Shown: one piece after another, positions 1 through 9,966 of the stretch | Numbering within the stretch: position 1 is the stretch's first letter | How the letters are laid out: each line of letters starts with the position of its first letter | Assembly (NCBI GenBank): GCA_002973575.1 | Contig: PVEQ01000001.1 | Coordinates: 434,001 to 498,000 of the forward strand | Length of the DNA stretch: 64,000 nt | From: Sediminibacterium magnilacihabitans | GTDB lineage: Bacteria; Bacteroidota; Bacteroidia; Chitinophagales; Chitinophagaceae | Direction of reading: 5' to 3' | Translations under genes and position numbers: made by a program | The notes under the pieces: generated by a model | Database searches by the model: none | Told to the model about the DNA's origin: nothing | The model's input: the letters and a program-made list of their open reading frames with translations, nothing else

Positions 1-3000
1 GAAGCACTGGCAAAGAGCCTGAATGATAAAGGCTTTGTTGATATTGAGTTTATTGCTGCTGCAACCGATAGTACAGAAGCCGATGCTATCCAGGAATTAG
101 GCAATCATATTTATATCAATGCTGTCACCAGCCAATGGGAAACAGCAGATCAGTTTTTGAGTGGAAATGTAGTAGCAAAATTAGGCATTACAAAAACTGC
201 AGCCGAAAAAGACCCTGCTAACATTCAATTACAAAGGAGTGTTATAGCATTGGAAAAGGTACAACCGGAAAAAATTCCATTTGAATTGTTGGATTTTAAT
301 TTAGGGGAAAGGTGGATACCACAAGATTTCTACAATCGTTTTGCAACACATTTGTTTGAGATAAATACTGCAGTTAATTATTTCCCTTCACTGGACACTT
401 TTAAAGTAAAGGTTGATAGCAGTAATGCCAAAACAAACTCTGAATATGCAATAACCCCCAGGAACGGGAAAATATCTTATGGAAATGCATTACTGGAGCA
501 TGCCTTAGAAAATACCACTCCTTTTTATACTTATGAAGTTGACCTGGGCGACAAAACAATCCGGGTGCCGGATAATGATGCGATACAATTGGCTCATCAG
601 AAAATAGAATCTATCCGGAACAGCTTTACTGAATGGTTGGGCAATCTTTCCGGTGATGATAAGAAATATTTGGAAGATTTGTATAATAACACTTTCAATT
701 GTTATGTTCTTCGGGAATATGATGGCAGCCACTTGCAGTTTCCGGGGCTGGACAGGAAACGCTTAGGCATTGAAGATTTATACAGTTCACAAAAAAATGC
801 AGCGTGGCGCATTATTCAAAATCGTGGAGCACTCATAGATCATGAGGTTGGTCTTGGTAAAACCCTGACCATGATAATTGCTGCTCATGAAATGAAACGC
901 CTTGGTATTGTAAATAAGCCGATGATTCTTGCATTAAAAGCCAATGTAAATCAAATTAAAGACACCTATCGAAAAGCATATCCTAACGCAAGAATATTGG
1001 CGCCAGGTGAAAATGATTTTACACCTGCAAAGCGAATAAGGTTATCACACGAAATAAAAAATAACGACTGGGATTGTATCATACTAACACATGATCAGTT
1101 TGGTAAAATTCCACAGTCGCAGGAAATTCAAAGGGAAATATTTCAAACAGAATTGGACAATGTAGAGAAAGACCTTTCCACATTGAAAGATATGGGAGGT
1201 GAAATTTCCCGGAGAATGTTGAAAGGACTTGAAATAAGAAAAACCAATCTTGGGATAAAACTTCAGGAAATCAGAAAAGCTATTGAGGAAAAGAAGGATG
1301 CTGGCATTAACTTTAAAGATTTGGGTATCGACCATTTATTTGTGGATGAATCTCATAAATTCAAGAACCTGACATTTACCACCAGGCACGACAGGGTTGC
1401 TGGTCTTGGGAATATGGAAGGTAGCCAGAAGGCATTGAATATGCTTTTTGCTGTAAGAACATTACAGGAAAAGTTCAATAGTGATTTGTGTGTTACTTTT
1501 TTGTCCGGTACCCCAATATCCAACAGCCTTACCGAAATGTATCTGTTGTTTAAATATCTCCGTCCAAATGAAATGAGAAGACAGCAGATTGAAAATTTTG
1601 ATGCTTGGGCTGCGGTGTTTGCCAGGAAGACTGTTGATTTTGAGTTTTCTGTTACCAACGAAATTATCGCAAAGGAAAGGTTTCGGCACTTTATTAAAGT
1701 ACCAGAGCTTGCTTTGTTTTATAATGAAATCACTGATTATAAAACTGCGAAACATATCAACTTAGATAAGCCTGAAATAGATGAGCAATTGATAAATATT
1801 GCACCAACGCCAGACCAACAGGAATTTATAATGAGATTGATTGCCTTTGCAAAAACAGGCGATGGGGAGTTAATCGGAAGGCCACCGCTAACAAAAGAAG
1901 AGGACAAAGGCAGAATGCTAATCGCAACAAACTATGCCAAAAAGATGGCTGCAGATATGCGTTTAATTAATTCTGCTAACTACGAAGATAATCCCAATAA
2001 TAAGATAAATGTGTGTGCAAGGAGGCTTACAGAGACATACCGGGATAGCAATGAGAAAAGGGGAACTCAAATTGTTTTCTGTGATATTGGTACTCCTAAG
2101 CCTGGTGAGTTTAATATCTATGATGGCCTGAAACAAAAGCTTGAAGAGGATTTTAAAATTCCCTCTCATCATATCACTTTTATTCATGACTGGAGTGATA
2201 GGCAAAAGCCTGAATTGTTCCGTAAAATGAATAATGGGGAAATCAGGATACTAATTGGCAGTACTGACAAAGCTGGAACTGGTTTAAATGTACAGGCCAA
2301 AGTTGTAGCGATGCACCATCTGGATATTCCCTGGAAGCCAGCAGAACTGGAACAGCGCAATGGCCGTGGTGCAAGACAAGGTAATCTTTTAGCAAAGCAG
2401 GAATATGGAAATAAAGTGAAGAACTATATCTATGCTGTTGAGCAATCATTGGATAATTACAAATTTAATCTTTTAAAGAATAAACAAACTTTTATCAGCC
2501 AGATGAAAAATTGTGAGTTGAATGTAAGAACACTTGATGAAGGTTCGATAGATGAAAAAAGTGGCATGAACTTCAGTGAATATATTGCTATACTTTCCGG
2601 TGATACCACTCTATTGGAGAAATCCAAAATTGAGAAAAAGATAGCTGTTTTGGAAGGTTTGAGGAATGCACATCATAAAGAAGTTGTAAGGTCAAGGTTT
2701 CAACTGGAAAATTTAGAGAGTGATAAAAAGAAAACCGGACAAATGTTGGCTAAACTTGCGCTGGACGCAGAGAGTTATAAGGGCCAACTGCAGTTTGATA
2801 AAGATGGAACAAAACTTAATCCTATACAATTGGAGCGTTTTAATTCAGCAGATGCAGGGGCAATTGGTGCTTACCTTATTAAACAATCCGTTACATGGAA
2901 ACCCAGTTTGGAAGAAGATGGCATATCGAAAATTGGTAACCTCTATGGGTTTGATTTGTATATACGAAGGCAAAAAGAAACTTATGAAAACAAAGGCCTG

Positions 3001-3417
3001 TTCGAATACAAGTTTCAAAATGTATTTTATGCGGAAAGCAAGCAGACCTGTATTAAATATTCATGGAACCAGGGACATATTAATATTGACAATCCTAAAA
3101 TTGCCACCAGATATTTTTTAAATGCTATAGACCGGGTTGAGTCCCTGAAGGAGAAATATCAGAAGGAGTTAAAAGAAATAGAACAGAATATTCCGATGTT
3201 AAAGCAATTGGTGACAAAACCTTTTGAAAAGGAAAACGAATTAGCAAATCTGAAAATTGAAATGAGCAGATTGGAGAGGGAAATAAGCATTAAAATCCAA
3301 AAGATGCAATTAAGTCAAGCTGACGCTCCTTTACCTGATAAAATAAATAAACTGGTTAAGGCTGAAAGATCATTATTGCGAAAAAAGAAGTTAAAGAAAA
3401 GAAATCAAAAGTTATAA
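1..3417 (+). CDS. SNF2/DEAD-type helicase of conjugative element (5' truncated by window edge)
   Basis: The reading frame is open from the first base, so this is the C-terminal 1138 residues of a longer protein; the in-frame TTG at 157 is not the real start. Superfamily 2 helicase motifs are clear: Walker A GLGKT near visible residues 284-288, DESH (DEAH variant) near 449-452, the LSGTP motif near nt 1501, and the C-terminal lobe motifs DKAGTGLN and QRNGRGARQG near residue 785. A lysine-rich coiled-coil-like tail follows. Large methylase/helicase fusions with this helicase half are common cargo of Bacteroidota ICEs, so a DNA methylase half may lie upstream, outside the window; that is inference. 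It probably acts on element DNA or in anti-restriction. It precedes traF by 157 bp in the same direction. Confidence 0.85.
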   Translation, partial: EALAKSLNDKGFVDIEFIAAATDSTEADAIQELGNHIYINAVTSQWETADQFLSGNVVAKLGITKTAAEKDPANIQLQRSVIALEKVQPEKIPFELLDFNLGERWIPQDFYNRFATHLFEINTAVNYFPSLDTFKVKVDSSNAKTNSEYAITPRNGKISYGNALLEHALENTTPFYTYEVDLGDKTIRVPDNDAIQLAHQKIESIRNSFTEWLGNLSGDDKKYLEDLYNNTFNCYVLREYDGSHLQFPGLDRKRLGIEDLYSSQKNAAWRIIQNRGALIDHEVGLGKTLTMIIAAHEMKRLGIVNKPMILALKANVNQIKDTYRKAYPNARILAPGENDFTPAKRIRLSHEIKNNDWDCIILTHDQFGKIPQSQEIQREIFQTELDNVEKDLSTLKDMGGEISRRMLKGLEIRKTNLGIKLQEIRKAIEEKKDAGINFKDLGIDHLFVDESHKFKNLTFTTRHDRVAGLGNMEGSQKALNMLFAVRTLQEKFNSDLCVTFLSGTPISNSLTEMYLLFKYLRPNEMRRQQIENFDAWAAVFARKTVDFEFSVTNEIIAKERFRHFIKVPELALFYNEITDYKTAKHINLDKPEIDEQLINIAPTPDQQEFIMRLIAFAKTGDGELIGRPPLTKEEDKGRMLIATNYAKKMAADMRLINSANYEDNPNNKINVCARRLTETYRDSNEKRGTQIVFCDIGTPKPGEFNIYDGLKQKLEEDFKIPSHHITFIHDWSDRQKPELFRKMNNGEIRILIGSTDKAGTGLNVQAKVVAMHHLDIPWKPAELEQRNGRGARQGNLLAKQEYGNKVKNYIYAVEQSLDNYKFNLLKNKQTFISQMKNCELNVRTLDEGSIDEKSGMNFSEYIAILSGDTTLLEKSKIEKKIAVLEGLRNAHHKEVVRSRFQLENLESDKKKTGQMLAKLALDAESYKGQLQFDKDGTKLNPIQLERFNSADAGAIGAYLIKQSVTWKPSLEEDGISKIGNLYGFDLYIRRQKETYENKGLFEYKFQNVFYAESKQTCIKYSWNQGHINIDNPKIATRYFLNAIDRVESLKEKYQKELKEIEQNIPMLKQLVTKPFEKENELANLKIEMSRLEREISIKIQKMQLSQADAPLPDKINKLVKAERSLLRKKKLKKRNQKL

Positions 3418-3574
3418 AAATTTAGGTGCATTTTCAGCCGTTGTATATTGGGCCATAAATCAGTTTGTTTCAGGAATACCCAGCAGTAGTACAACCCCGT
3501 TTACCCCGCCCTAGGTTGTTATTGGAGAAGTATTTGTGATAGTTTAGTTGTGAATCAAGAAACGATAAATAATT
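3418..3574. other. Intergenic gap before traF
   Basis: No gene is visible. In CTnDOT-type clusters the small membrane protein TraE (DUF4134) normally precedes TraF, but no TraE-like reading frame exists here; it may lie upstream of the window. A short inverted repeat (acaacc near 3492, ggttgt near 3513) is the only structure seen. Confidence 0.5.
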
Positions 3575-3898
3575 ATGACCAGTAGCATCTATCAAATCAA
3601 TAAAGGCATCAACAGGTCCATCGAGTTTAAAGGACTTAAAGCCCAGTACATATGGTATTTGGGAGGCGGGCTTGTTGGGTTGCTAATATTTTTTGCAATC
3701 ATCTACATTATTGGGGTTAATATTTTTATATGCCTCGCTGTGATCATTTCAGCAGGTACAGCCTTGTTTATGTGTGTATATAAACTGAGCCGGACTTATG
3801 GAGAGTTTGGGCTAATGAAAAAGGTAGCCGGGAAAGCTGTTCCGAAAGTGATAAAAAGTAAATCTGTTGTTTCAGTGAGAAATCTTTTAATGAAATGA
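3575..3898 (+). CDS. traF: Conjugative transposon protein TraF (DUF4133 family)
   Basis: A 107-residue inner-membrane protein with two adjacent hydrophobic segments (about residues 27-48 and 50-69) separated by a very short turn, then a basic cytoplasmic tail. Size, topology, the N-terminal YQINKGINR-like stretch and position directly before TraG match the DUF4133/TraF family of Bacteroidota conjugative transposons (VirB3-like in placement). Its stop codon overlaps the traG start as ATGA, so the two are translationally coupled. I see no Shine-Dalgarno sequence, which is usual for this phylum. Confidence 0.85.
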   Translation: MTSSIYQINKGINRSIEFKGLKAQYIWYLGGGLVGLLIFFAIIYIIGVNIFICLAVIISAGTALFMCVYKLSRTYGEFGLMKKVAGKAVPKVIKSKSVVSVRNLLMK

Positions 3899-6330
3899 AA
3901 AATCTTGTAGATATACTGCCTTTGTATGGAGTGGAACATGATGCGATTCTTTCAAAGATGGGAGATGTAACAATCACGTTTAAAGTGATATTGCCAGAAT
4001 TGTTCACTATGAGCAACGACGAATATGAAGCATTTCATCATGCATGGATCAAAGCAATAAAAGTATTACCTGTGAATTCAATTCTTTGTAAACAAGATTG
4101 GTTTACAGAAACATCATATAAAGCAGACTTCATGCAAAAGGATAATAGTTTTTTGTCCCGGAGCAGTGAGCGTTTTTTTAATGAGCGACCTTATCTTGAG
4201 CATGAATGTTATATCATGCTCACTAAAAAGCCTGCCAACAGGAAAGTTTCTACTTCCCTATTTTCAAGTTTACTGAGAAAATCAATTGTGCCGGAAGAAA
4301 CATTGAAGCCCAAGCACTTTCAGGACTTTTTAAACAACGCAGGCCAGTTTGAGAAGATTTTGTCTGACAGTGATTTCATTTCTTTAGAACGATTGAATAA
4401 TGTGGGCATGATTGATTTAGTATTGAAATATTTAAACCTGCAAACAGGAGATAATGTAATAAGAGATATTGAATTTAAACCAGAATGGAAAATCGGAGAA
4501 AATTATTGCCAGCTTTATACTATGGCAGACGCTGAATTTGTTCCTCCTTTATGTGGTTCAAGAATCAACTATGATAAATATTCCACTGATAAAACAAAAT
4601 TCAGTGTAGGATTTGCTTCACCTATCGGGCAGTTACTTTCCTGTAACCATATTTACAGTCAGTATGTATTTATTGAGGACACACAAAAAACGATTCAGAA
4701 ACTGGAAAGTAAAAGATTAAGGCTTCAATCACTGTCTGCCTATAGCCGAGAAAATGCCATTGCCAAGGACGCTACGGATGCTTTTTTAAACGAAGCAATT
4801 GGAGAGCAAAGATTGCCTGTAAAAGCACATTTTAATTTACTTGCTTGGACTGATAATAAAGACGAATTAAAGAATGTAAGGAACATTTGCTCCTCTGCCC
4901 TTACCCAAATGGATGCAACGCCCAAACAGGAAACCGAAGGTGCTGCTCAAATCTTTTGGGCGGGCATTCCCGGTAATGCTGCCGATTTTCCAATGAACGA
5001 TACATTTGACACTTTTTCACCGCAGGCATGTTGTTTCTTTAATCTGGAAACGAACTATCGGTCTTCTGTTAGCCCTATAGGAATGCGGTTGGGAGACCGG
5101 TTAAGTGGAAAGCCGATTCATGTAGATATTTCGGATGAGCCAATGAGCAAAGGAATTTGTACTAACCGCAATAAATTCATTCTCGGGCCATCCGGCAGTG
5201 GAAAATCTTTCTTTACCAACCACATGGTACGGTCTTATTATGAAAAGGGCACACATATTGTGCTGGTAGATGTAGGCCATTCCTACAAAGGTTTATGTGA
5301 TATGGTGAACGGCTACTATTTCACTTATTCGGAAAACAAGCCGATAAAATTCAACCCATTCTATATTAGTGAAGGGGATACATTGGACACAGAGAAAAAG
5401 GAAAGCATAAAAACACTTTTATTAGCTCTTTGGAAAAAGGATAATGAAACCTTTAACCGCAGTGAATATGTAGCCCTTTCAAATGCGCTCCAGCTATATT
5501 TTGACAAGGCGAATAATAATAAAAATCTGTTTCCCTGCTTTGATACCTTTTATGAGTTTCTGAAAGATGAATTTGTAGGAGTATTGCAGGGCGATAATGT
5601 TAAGGATAAAGATTTTGACGTATCAAATTTTCTGTATGTGCTGAGACCATATTACAAAGGAGGAGAATTTGACTATCTCTTAAATGCCAAAGAGAATTTG
5701 GATTTATTGCAGCAGCGATTTATTGTTTTTGAACTGGATAATATAAAAGATCATCCTATTCTTTTCCCTGTTGTGACAATTATCATTATGGAGGTATTTA
5801 TTTCTAAAATGAGGAAGTTGAAAGGGATAAGAAAGATGATACTGATAGAAGAAGCCTGGAAAGCAATTGCAAAGGAAGGCATGGCAGAATACATCAAATA
5901 CCTTTTCAAAACTGTGAGAAAGTTTTTTGGGGAAGCTATTGTAGTGACACAGGAGGTGGAAGATATTATCAGTTCACCAGTTGTTAAGCAGGCCATTATC
6001 AACAATAGTGATTGCAAGATTTTGTTAGATCAAAGTAAGTATCAAAATAAATTTGACCTGATACAGGAATTATTGGGATTGACTGATAAAGAAAAGGCAC
6101 TGGTGTTAAGTATCAATAAAGCTAATGACCCTTCAAAGAAATATAAAGAGGTATTTATTTCTTTAGGTGGCGTTTTATCAAAAGTGTACCGGACCGAGGT
6201 ATCACCGGAAGAATACCTGGCTTACACAACAGAAGAGAAAGAGAAGGTAAGGGTGCAGGAGGCTGCACAGAAATTTGGAAGTATTGAAAAAGGAATTGCT
6301 TCGCTAACATCTTTAAATTATACGGTATGA
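3895..6330 (+). CDS. traG: Conjugation ATPase TraG (VirB4-like)
   Basis: An 811-residue ATPase that should energise assembly of the mating-pair type IV secretion apparatus at the inner membrane. Walker A GPSGSGKS lies at residues 431-438 and the Walker B-type strand ending ILIEEAW at about 648-655; the following EGMAEYIKYLFKTVRK and VTQEVEDI stretches are typical of the VirB4/TraC family. The length is normal for Bacteroidota TraG. The start is fixed by the ATGA overlap with traF, and its own stop overlaps the next gene in the same way, so this is a tight operon. No frameshift or lost motif is seen. Confidence 0.93.
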   Translation: MKNLVDILPLYGVEHDAILSKMGDVTITFKVILPELFTMSNDEYEAFHHAWIKAIKVLPVNSILCKQDWFTETSYKADFMQKDNSFLSRSSERFFNERPYLEHECYIMLTKKPANRKVSTSLFSSLLRKSIVPEETLKPKHFQDFLNNAGQFEKILSDSDFISLERLNNVGMIDLVLKYLNLQTGDNVIRDIEFKPEWKIGENYCQLYTMADAEFVPPLCGSRINYDKYSTDKTKFSVGFASPIGQLLSCNHIYSQYVFIEDTQKTIQKLESKRLRLQSLSAYSRENAIAKDATDAFLNEAIGEQRLPVKAHFNLLAWTDNKDELKNVRNICSSALTQMDATPKQETEGAAQIFWAGIPGNAADFPMNDTFDTFSPQACCFFNLETNYRSSVSPIGMRLGDRLSGKPIHVDISDEPMSKGICTNRNKFILGPSGSGKSFFTNHMVRSYYEKGTHIVLVDVGHSYKGLCDMVNGYYFTYSENKPIKFNPFYISEGDTLDTEKKESIKTLLLALWKKDNETFNRSEYVALSNALQLYFDKANNNKNLFPCFDTFYEFLKDEFVGVLQGDNVKDKDFDVSNFLYVLRPYYKGGEFDYLLNAKENLDLLQQRFIVFELDNIKDHPILFPVVTIIIMEVFISKMRKLKGIRKMILIEEAWKAIAKEGMAEYIKYLFKTVRKFFGEAIVVTQEVEDIISSPVVKQAIINNSDCKILLDQSKYQNKFDLIQELLGLTDKEKALVLSINKANDPSKKYKEVFISLGGVLSKVYRTEVSPEEYLAYTTEEKEKVRVQEAAQKFGSIEKGIASLTSLNYTV

Positions 6331-6701
6331 AGTACATGATTATTTTCAATTTCCTTTTCCTTTTCCTTTCTGCCTGCAGCTATACCGGCACAAAGAGTAG
6401 CCTGACTGGCACCTATGTTTCCTATCACGAACACGAATTTGGTAAAACAAATGATACATTAACTGTGGTTAAGCCAAATAGCGGGGAAGGTATTTATCAA
6501 ATCGAACGACATGCTGGCACAGTCAGAACCGAAGATGGCAAGAAATTCCCCAAAAAGGTAACTACAGAAACATGGACAGTGGAATATGATCCTGTAAAAC
6601 AAACTCTGTTTGAACTAAAGGAAGGAAGGACACTGATATGGAACAGTGGCACACAAACGCTTCGATGGGGCAATACAGACTTCAGGAAAATTGCCAAATA
6701 A
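6327..6701 (+). CDS. Small lipoprotein of the tra operon
   Basis: A 124-residue protein with a lipoprotein signal: a hydrophobic N-terminus ending in a lipobox, LSAC, with the lipid-bearing Cys at about residue 17. The mature part is short, polar and beta-rich in character (GTYVSYHEHEFGK, then ETWTVEY). The ATGA overlap with traG ties it to the transfer operon. It occupies the TraH position of CTnDOT-type clusters and may belong to the small DUF3876-like lipoproteins found there, but that family call is tentative. A structural or accessory envelope role in conjugation is inferred from context only. Confidence 0.7.
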   Translation: MKYMIIFNFLFLFLSACSYTGTKSSLTGTYVSYHEHEFGKTNDTLTVVKPNSGEGIYQIERHAGTVRTEDGKKFPKKVTTETWTVEYDPVKQTLFELKEGRTLIWNSGTQTLRWGNTDFRKIAK

Positions 6702-6747
6702 ATATGTGGTAAAGAGTAAAATAATAGTGAACATGAAATTGTGAGAT

Positions 6748-7425
6748 ATGAAAAAATTATTAGCCATTGCAGGCATCATCCTGCTGATAAGTGTAGCTCC
6801 TGCTCAACAAGCAGCTGCACAAATTCCTATTGCAGAAATAATTAAGGCAGGAATAAAGAAAGTAATTAAAGCAGTTGATTTAAAAATCCAGCGACTGCAG
6901 AATAAAACCATCTGGTTGCAGAATGCACAAAAAACTTTGGAAAACCAGATGTCAAAATTGAAGTTACAGGAAATCGGCGATTGGGTGAATAAGCAAAAGG
7001 AGCTTTATGCAAAATATTTCGATGAGTTATCTAAAGTTAAAAGTGCCATCAGTACCTACCAGTCTGTAAAAGATATTATCAATAAGCAGGTTCTATTGGT
7101 TAAAGAATATTCGAAGGCATTTAATCTTTCCAGGCAGGATAAAAATTTTACCCCACAGGAAATAGACTGCATGCGGCAGGTGTATTCAGGAATACTGGAT
7201 GAGAGCCTGAAAAGTATTGAACAGGTTCAGCTGGTAATCACTGCATTTACCACTCAAATGACCGACGCAAAAAGACTTATAATTATTCATGCAGCTTCCG
7301 ATAATATTGAACAGAACCTTGCTGATTTAAGGCAATTTAATCAGCAGAATATCAGAATAAGTTTGCAGAGGTCGAAAGAACGAAACGACATTGATGTAGT
7401 AAAGAAGCTGTATGGTATTGAATAA
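6748..7425 (+). CDS. traI: Conjugal transfer protein TraI-like (DUF4141-type)
   Basis: A 225-residue exported protein: signal peptide about residues 1-25 (hydrophobic core, then QQAAAQ), followed by an almost entirely helical, Gln/Lys-rich, coiled-coil-like body (residues 40-110) typical of VirB5/TrbJ-like periplasmic pilus-tip or assembly factors. In CTnDOT nomenclature the gene in this slot is traI. The start is supported by a 32-bp stretch around it (6732-6763) that is nearly repeated at the start of the next gene (7440-7471), pointing to an old tandem duplication. It is 46 bp downstream of the lipoprotein gene. Confidence 0.8.
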   Translation: MKKLLAIAGIILLISVAPAQQAAAQIPIAEIIKAGIKKVIKAVDLKIQRLQNKTIWLQNAQKTLENQMSKLKLQEIGDWVNKQKELYAKYFDELSKVKSAISTYQSVKDIINKQVLLVKEYSKAFNLSRQDKNFTPQEIDCMRQVYSGILDESLKSIEQVQLVITAFTTQMTDAKRLIIIHAASDNIEQNLADLRQFNQQNIRISLQRSKERNDIDVVKKLYGIE

Positions 7426-7454
7426 ACATATTTGTGAAAATGAAATTGTGGAGT

Positions 7455-8093
7455 ATGAAAAAATTATTTGGTATAGCTGTATTGTTATGTACTGTGGAGT
7501 TTATTTCAGCACAAACATTTGCTGAATGGTTCCGCCAAACTGAAACTCAAAAGAAATACCTGTTGCAACAGATAGCAGCATTGCAAGTTTATTCCGGTTA
7601 TTTAGCTAAAGGGTATGCTGTTGCCAAACAAGGACTTAATACTATCCAACGCATTAAACATGGAGATTTCAATTTGCACAGCAACTATTTTACCTCATTG
7701 GTTACTGTAAACCCCAGGATCAAAGGATATACTAAAGTTGCAGATATTATTTCCCTTCAAATCAATATTGCCAAGCAGATTGCAAAAACGTTTAAAGACT
7801 GCAAAAACAGCCACCAGCTTACGTCAGTTGAGTTAAATTATTTGCAAAAGATATTTGATGCTCTCTTAAATGATTGTTCTAAATGTTTGGACGCACTTTT
7901 TATTATTATCTCCGATGGACAGTTATCAATGAAAGATGATGAACGCATTGTGGCTATTGATAAGATTTATATTGATATGGCCGATAAGCAAATCTTCATC
8001 AGGGCATTCAGTAATACAAGTAAAGGACTTTGTATTCAAAGAGAAAATGACCAACGGGATATAATTATTTCAAAAAAATTAAATGGACTATAA
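7455..8093 (+). CDS. TerB-like conjugation protein, first of two paralogues
   Basis: About 212 residues with an N-terminal signal sequence (MKKLFGIAVLL to SAQ) and a helical body containing a KDDERIVAIDKIY motif in the C-terminal half. Databases often label such proteins 'TerB family tellurite resistance' from this acidic helical motif; nothing here suggests tellurite resistance and the location argues for a mating-apparatus role. In-frame GTG 7434 and ATG 7440 exist upstream; ATG 7455 is preferred because it starts a standard signal peptide and aligns with the traI start. The protein is clearly related to the next gene (shared LNGL terminus, NLH and DDERI motifs). Confidence 0.75.
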   Translation: MKKLFGIAVLLCTVEFISAQTFAEWFRQTETQKKYLLQQIAALQVYSGYLAKGYAVAKQGLNTIQRIKHGDFNLHSNYFTSLVTVNPRIKGYTKVADIISLQINIAKQIAKTFKDCKNSHQLTSVELNYLQKIFDALLNDCSKCLDALFIIISDGQLSMKDDERIVAIDKIYIDMADKQIFIRAFSNTSKGLCIQRENDQRDIIISKKLNGL

Positions 8094-8719
8094 TGAAAAC
8101 TATACTATTTGTTTTGTGTCTGTCATTTTCGATTTCGTGGGTAAGGGTATCTGCCCAGTCTGACGAAGCACAGCAGCTACTGTTAAATGTTGAAAAACTA
8201 GCACAATTAAAAAAGATATTGAGTAATATGAAAAAGGGGTATGAGATTGTAAGTAAAGGATACACCACCATCAAAGACATTTCCAAAGGAAATTTCAACC
8301 TGCATGATGCATTTTTGAATGCATTGCTGCAGGTTAGTCCTACTGTAAAAAAGTATAAGCGGGTAACAGATATCATTATCTGCCAATCCCAATTACTCAA
8401 AGAATACAAATCTGCTTTCAACCGGTTTAAAGCTTCAAACCTGTTCTCCATTCAGGAAATTAAGTATATGGAAGGTGTTTATAGCAATCTTTCTAATAAG
8501 AGCCTGCAGAATCTTAATGAATTAACCATTGTAATTACAGCAGGCAAGCTACGGATGAGTGACGATGAAAGGATTGCTGCCATTGACAGAATATACAACG
8601 ACATATCCGATAAATTGCTTTTTTTAAGGAGTTTCAATAATGAAGGAAATGTACTGGCGGTTCAAAGAGGCAGGGAAATGGTGGATACAAAAATGTCTCA
8701 AAAATTGAATGGATTATAA
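8093..8719 (+). CDS. TerB-like conjugation protein, second paralogue
   Basis: A 208-residue exported protein, signal peptide about residues 1-22 ending SAQ. It shares the layout and motifs of the previous gene: GNFNLHDAF against GDFNLHSNY, SDDERIAAIDRIY against KDDERIVAIDKIY, and an identical KLNGL C-terminus. The start codon overlaps the upstream stop (TAATG), so the pair is coupled. Both were probably made by tandem duplication and may form a heteromer in the periplasm. The function is not established; position before traJ is standard in Bacteroidota ICEs. Confidence 0.8.
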   Translation: MKTILFVLCLSFSISWVRVSAQSDEAQQLLLNVEKLAQLKKILSNMKKGYEIVSKGYTTIKDISKGNFNLHDAFLNALLQVSPTVKKYKRVTDIIICQSQLLKEYKSAFNRFKASNLFSIQEIKYMEGVYSNLSNKSLQNLNELTIVITAGKLRMSDDERIAAIDRIYNDISDKLLFLRSFNNEGNVLAVQRGREMVDTKMSQKLNGL

Positions 8720-8743
8720 GTCTAATGCAATTAAAAGTGATGT

Positions 8744-9952
8744 ATGAAAAAGTGTGTGAGAATAATTGCTATCGTAATAATGGCATTGATAGTGCCCAAT
8801 ATTTTGTTTGCTCAAAGTAACGGCTTTGCTGATGATATTAAAAGCCTACACCAGGTATTAGAACAATTGTACACAGAGATGCTTCCCTTGTGCAGTAAGT
8901 TGATCGGTGTAGGGCGTGGCATTGCTGGCTTTGCTGCCACCTGGTATATTGCCAGCCGGGTGTGGCGGCATATTGCCAATGCAGAGCCTATAGATTTCTA
9001 TCCATTGTTCCGGCCATTTGTACTTGGCTTTGCCGTTATCATTTTTCCCTCTGTAATTGCTATGATCAACGGGGTGATGAATCCCACCGTCACCGGTACT
9101 GCAGCAATGGTAGAAGACTCGAATAAAGCCATTACTGTACTCCTGCAAAAGAAAGAAGATGCCATTAAAAAAACAACGGTATGGCAAATGTATGTAGGAG
9201 AAACAGGCAGTGGTGACCGGGATAAATGGTACAGATACACTCATGATAATGCAGATCCTGCAAATGAGGGTTTTTTTGCCGGCATCGGCAATGATATAAA
9301 ATTTGCCATGGCAAAAGCATCTTATAATTTTCGCAATTCCATCAAACAATGGATGAGTGAAATATTAAGAGTATTATTTGAGGCAGCTTCATTATGCATT
9401 AATACGATCCGGACATTTTATTTGATAGTGTTAGCAATTTTAGGTCCACTGGTTTTTGGTATTGCGGTATTCGACGGATTTCAGCATACACTTACTGTTT
9501 GGATAGCACGTTACATTAATATATTTCTATGGCTGCCGGTTGCAAATATATTCGGAAGTATCATCGGTAAAATACAGGAGAATATGCTGAAGATCGATAT
9601 TGCGCAAGTACAGGATTACGGCGATACTTTTTTTTCTTCCACTGACACAGCGTATTTGATTTTTATGATCATTGGCATAGTAGGGTATTTTACCGTACCA
9701 AGTGTAGCCAATTATATCGTTCATGCGGGAGGCGGTAATACATTACTCTATAAAGTTACCAGCCTTACATCGGCCAGTTCCAGGAGTGCGATTAATACTG
9801 TTTCAACGAGTGCCGGTATGGTTGCAGATTCTTTTGGTAATGCCAGGTCATCCATGGCTGGTAGTATGGCCTCAAATGGCGTTAGTGGCGGATATTTTAA
9901 TGATAGAAAGGAAACCGGTAGCTATATGAAAGATAAGCTGAGTGGGAATTAG
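8744..9952 (+). CDS. traJ: Conjugative transposon protein TraJ (TrbL/VirB6-like)
   Basis: A 402-residue polytopic membrane protein. A signal or first membrane segment at residues 6-24 is followed by a conserved VGRGIAGFAATWYIASRVW region and several strong hydrophobic stretches (about 85-105, 215-245, 255-275, 310-330), then a Ser/Gly/Ala-rich cytoplasmic tail. This is the TraJ family, the presumed inner-membrane channel component of the mating apparatus. It starts 24 bp after the TerB-like pair. Its 3' end is followed at once by a terminator and opposite-strand cargo instead of traK, and a decayed second copy of its last 180 bp lies at 14735-14915. Confidence 0.88.
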   Translation: MKKCVRIIAIVIMALIVPNILFAQSNGFADDIKSLHQVLEQLYTEMLPLCSKLIGVGRGIAGFAATWYIASRVWRHIANAEPIDFYPLFRPFVLGFAVIIFPSVIAMINGVMNPTVTGTAAMVEDSNKAITVLLQKKEDAIKKTTVWQMYVGETGSGDRDKWYRYTHDNADPANEGFFAGIGNDIKFAMAKASYNFRNSIKQWMSEILRVLFEAASLCINTIRTFYLIVLAILGPLVFGIAVFDGFQHTLTVWIARYINIFLWLPVANIFGSIIGKIQENMLKIDIAQVQDYGDTFFSSTDTAYLIFMIIGIVGYFTVPSVANYIVHAGGGNTLLYKVTSLTSASSRSAINTVSTSAGMVADSFGNARSSMAGSMASNGVSGGYFNDRKETGSYMKDKLSGN

Positions 9953-9966
9953 TAAGCCATCTTTAA

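Noticed and set aside
157..159. TTG at 157 as start of the helicase
   Set aside because: The frame is open from base 1 and the preceding residues read as normal protein, so the gene is cut by the window edge.
2720..3121. 133-residue frame inside the helicase gene
   Set aside because: Out-of-frame shadow with no motif, lying fully within a conserved gene.
7455..8719. Tellurite resistance function for the TerB-like genes
   Set aside because: Only a short acidic helical motif is shared with TerB; position in the tra operon and signal peptides point to the mating apparatus.
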